Of a stretch of 64,000 nucleotides of DNA, positions 61,309 through 64,000 are shown piece after piece. Location: NCBI GenBank assembly GCA_039707465.1, contig CM077644.1:80956875-81020874 (forward strand), in the 5' to 3' direction. Below the pieces are notes generated by a model. The model did no database searches. It worked only from the letters and a program-made list of their open reading frames with translations, and was not told the DNA's origin. The translations under genes and the position numbers were made by a program. The stretch's first letter is position 1, and each line of letters opens with the position of its first letter. This DNA is from Rhabdophis nuchalis (Eukaryota > Chordata > Lepidosauria > Squamata > Natricidae).

Positions 61309-61418
61309 CTAGCTGTACCCGGCCACGCATTGCTGTGGCCCAGTCTGGTTAAATGGCCAACCAATCTGTTTGTAGATGTACACCTGCACACACAAACACG
61401 TACACACAACCACTATAT

Positions 61419-62020
61419 AACCCTCAACCTACCTACCTACAATATTTCCCCCCCTCTCTCTATCCCTCTACCTACCTACCTACCTACTGTATTTTCCCTC
61501 TCTCTATCTCTCTACCTACCTACTTACCTACTGTATTTCTCCCTCTCTCTCTCTATTCCTCAACCTACCTACCTACCTACTGTATTTTTCCCTCTCTCTC
61601 TCTTTATCCACCTACCTACCTACCTAGCTACCTAGCTACCTACCTACTGTATTTTTCCCTATCTCTCTCTATCCCTCTACCTACCTACCTACCTACCTAC
61701 CTACCTACCTACCTACCTACCTACCTACCGTACTTTTACCCCCTATCTCTCTATCCACATACCTATCTACTGTATTTCTCCCTCTCTCTTTATCTCCCTC
61801 CCTCCCTACCTACCTACCTACCTACCTACCTACCTACCTACCTACCTACCTACTGTATTTTCCCTTTCTCTATCTTTATCCCCCTACCTACCTACCTACT
61901 GTATTTCTCCCTCTCCCTCTTTATCTACCTACCTACCTACTATATTTTCCCTCTCTCTATATATATCCCTCTACCTATCTCTTTCTCTATCCCTCTACCT
62001 ACCTACCTACCTACCTACCA
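61419..62020 (+). repeat. (CTAC)n / CTGTATTTYYCCTCTCTC minisatellite inside the Helitron
   Basis: About ten units alternate (CTAC)n runs of varied length with a CTGTATTTTTCCCTCTCTCT-type spacer and TATCCCTCTAC. The complement of the same unit fills 14510-14690 and 18555-19070 in TA-MITEs. Confidence 0.93.
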
Positions 62021-62022
62021 TG

Positions 62023-62265
62023 CAGCCTCCTGGGACCAAAATTAGGCAACCTGGAAGTGTGCCCCCCCCATGCCTAGTTTTGGGCTAGTAGGCATCCTTA
62101 TAGCCTCCTGGGACCAAAAATGGGGCACGTGGGAGTGTGTCACCCCCCCATGCCGAGTTTTGGGCCTAGTAGACATCCATACAGCCTCCTGGGACCAAAA
62201 ATGGGCCACCTGGGAGTGTGTAACCTCCCATGCCTAGTTTTGGGCCTTGTAAGCCTCCATGCAGT
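62023..62265 (+). repeat. Three tandem 78-81 bp repeats inside the Helitron
   Basis: Each unit starts AGCCTCCTGGGACCAAAA and includes ATGCCTAGTTTTGGGC; starts are at 62023, 62101 and 62182. Confidence 0.92.
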
Positions 62266-62558
62266 GTGGGAACATTGGAAGCTTATTCAGTTGCTGAGGA
62301 AACGACCGTTGGAAATGTGAGGGGTGTGTGCGTGATGCATCATAAGAAGCAGCCGGATGGGAGGAGCTACAGGGAGGTGAAAATCTGAGAAGTGTGTACC
62401 TTTTACATTTGTGCTGCTTGCACATGACACACAAAATGTATGCATGATTGCATCGGAAGTCCTTGGGACCATTGTGTGAAAATTTGGTGTCGATCAGTGC
62501 AGTACTTTCTGAGATTAGTGGCTTTGCACAAACTATTTTACATTTTTATTTATATAGA

Positions 62559-64000
62559 TGGTCTCAAAATGCATGGATTCCATTGTCATCCTATACCATC
62601 ATGTGGCTCCATCCCTCATTAGAAGGAAGGGAGGGAGAGTGGGAGGAGGGAAGGAAAGAAGTTCTAGATATTCTTTCTGTTTAGATTCATTTTGATTAGC
62701 TAAGGGCTATTTACAATTAATGTGGTGTAAAGCTGGGATTCATGCTTTATTGATTTTCATATTCTCCTCCTTTCAGTTAAAGTTACAGAATGTTTATGGA
62801 TCTGGATCGCCCCTCTATGTAGTAGCACTGAGTAATTCAACATGGCTGCCAGTACCTGGGTTTTTAAAATTGCACTTTGCAACCATTATGAAGCCCAATA
62901 TATTTTGCTTGTGCTGATTTTTCAGGTTGTTATAGTAGCAAAGCCCTTAAGTAATGTTTTGATTTATATTTCACACTTCTTAACCGGGTATTAGTCCATG
63001 CTGCCTCAGGAATTCTGGGAAGCAAAGTCCACATGTCATAAAGTTGCCATAGTTTCCCACTTCTGCTATAACAGGTTGGTAAAATGAGGGCCCTAAATTG
63101 TTGGGGGTAATGTGCTTACTCTAAATCACTGAGAGAAGGCTGTAAAGCACTTTGTAGCGGTATATAAATCTAAGTGCTATTGCTATTCAGTACTACCTTA
63201 GGCACTTCGCAGATTGCAACTATTCAGAGTAGCTTGAAGGGGTGGTGGGGGAGATAGAGAATTGCTTCTCTTTGGTTTGGGGATTAGCAGTGTGACATGC
63301 CAGCAGAGTCAAGCATTTTCTGAATTTTTGACATGCCAGGCCCAGAAGATTTGCCATCACTGCACTGCTGTGGTGGTTTTGGCTTACTCAAATAGGCCTG
63401 GACAGGCCTTCAAATCAGCCCTGGGAAAAGGCTCTCAAGACAGAAATCGTTTATCACAAATTTTCTACCTTTCTAATTACAATGCAGTTTTAAGATGACA
63501 GACTTGAATAGTTTAAAAAGTCATCAGATGCTTAAGGATTTTTTTTTTAATCTAACATGCACACAAACAAATGTATTGGTGAATTGACTGTGTTTTTCTT
63601 TCTTATGTAAGAAAGAAGAAAGAGGAAATCGGTTCAAAATGTTTCTACAACTTATTTGTCGACGACAAAATAATATGGGACATTTTGCAAACAAATAGCA
63701 CTTTTATAATCCAATTTCAAAACGCATTTTGAAACTTGGCCTTCTAATAAATGCTTGCCATTATTTTAATTATTGTTTCTTTTTCTATAAGAATCTATTC
63801 TTTTTTTTTTAATTGAAAAAGTTTTACAAAAACAAATTTTTCCCCTTTCCCCCCTCCCCATATGTGTAATATAAATCAAATACAAGTACTATACCCCCCC
63901 AAGAATCTATTCTTAAATCAATAGAGAATAGGGATGGGAGAGAATGTCCATTGAAAGCAGCTCTAAATATAAAAAGTGCTGCTTCTATGTATTTACTAAT
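62559..64000. other. TNNI3K intron 2, right edge; SINE 3' half at 63070-63187
   Basis: AT-rich intron. GTTGGTAAAATGAGGGCCCT through GGTATATAAATCTAAGTGCT is the 3' half of the SINE family at 3583. A fold-back hAT fragment (CAGGAATTCTGGGAAGCAAA) is at 63007-63060. No TNNI3K exon 3 found. Confidence 0.6.

Larger units (their letters stand above)
61309..62558 (-). mobile_element. Non-autonomous Helitron, 1.25 kb
   Basis: On the minus strand it begins TCTATATAAATAAAAATG at 62558, preceded by A, and ends CTAG at 61309, followed by T, the A|T target of Helitrons. A hairpin GGCCAC-N8-GTGGCC (61321-61340) lies 8-12 nt before the CTAG end, as required. No Rep/helicase is encoded. The interior is taken up by the CTAC/CTGTATTT minisatellite and by three 78-81 bp repeats at 62023-62265. 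Confidence 0.85.

Noticed and set aside
61255..62045. 126- and 230-codon frames rich in Pro, Thr, Tyr and Leu
   Set aside because: They read through the CTAC/CTGTATTT minisatellite of the Helitron; periodicity explains the lack of stops.
62023..62265. CRISPR-like or array-like spacing
   Set aside because: The three units are whole tandem repeats without unique spacers, inside a eukaryotic transposon.

Overview
The window is vertebrate nuclear DNA, most likely from a squamate reptile and probably a snake. Evidence: split genes with GT/AG introns, AT-rich introns, abundant CR1-clade (L3-like) LINEs with (AAT)n or A/T-rich 3' tails, Sauria-type tRNA SINEs, many young hAT elements with perfect 8-bp target duplications, TA-flanked MITEs and an R4-clade LINE remnant. 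No bacterial-type operon, CRISPR array or phage feature is present.

Three conserved genes are recognised in the order known for the human 1p31 region. LRRIQ3 lies on the minus strand; coding exons 1-3 are at 17265-17002, 13092-12769 and 6911-6778, and the rest was not found and should lie further left. FPGT (GDP-fucose pyrophosphorylase) lies on the plus strand and is complete in four exons (27810-27888, 30246-30413, 32661-32753, 34440-35884), giving 594 residues. TNNI3K lies on the plus strand; only exon 1 (55149-55188) and exon 2 (55666-55774) are visible and the gene runs off the right edge. LRRIQ3 and FPGT are head to head around a CpG-rich promoter (about 27540-27960) that holds an X-box palindrome, an ETS-like site and a strong minus-strand splice donor suggesting a non-coding first exon of LRRIQ3. 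All three internal FPGT donors share the phase of the TNNI3K exon 2 acceptor, so the exon phases permit an FPGT-TNNI3K read-through like the one known in human.

Most of the rest is mobile DNA. 1-12.7 kb (LRRIQ3 introns): a hAT MITE, SINEs, a pogo-like MITE, a CR1 3' end with a 110-bp (AAT)n tail, a 1.1-kb hAT with five internal inverted modules, a Tc1 remnant. 13-24 kb (LRRIQ3 introns): three TA-flanked MITEs, two of them carrying a CTAC/CTGTATTT minisatellite, a 1.1-kb GC-rich hAT, a fold-back hAT, and an old CR1 interrupted by a younger copy. 24-36 kb: promoter, FPGT, two more hAT elements and a cluster of an unnamed tRNA-like repeat. 36-55 kb (FPGT-TNNI3K interval): CR1 fragments, a CR1 copy with an uninterrupted 936-codon endonuclease/reverse-transcriptase frame, an R4 remnant. 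55-64 kb (TNNI3K introns): pogo-like MITEs, a CR1 copy and a 1.25-kb Helitron carrying the same minisatellite as the MITEs.

No new gene system was found. The most useful observations are the X-box shared promoter, the phase-matched read-through, the minisatellite shared by two unrelated transposon classes, the nested CR1, palindromes at two CR1 5' junctions, and the unnamed composite repeat.
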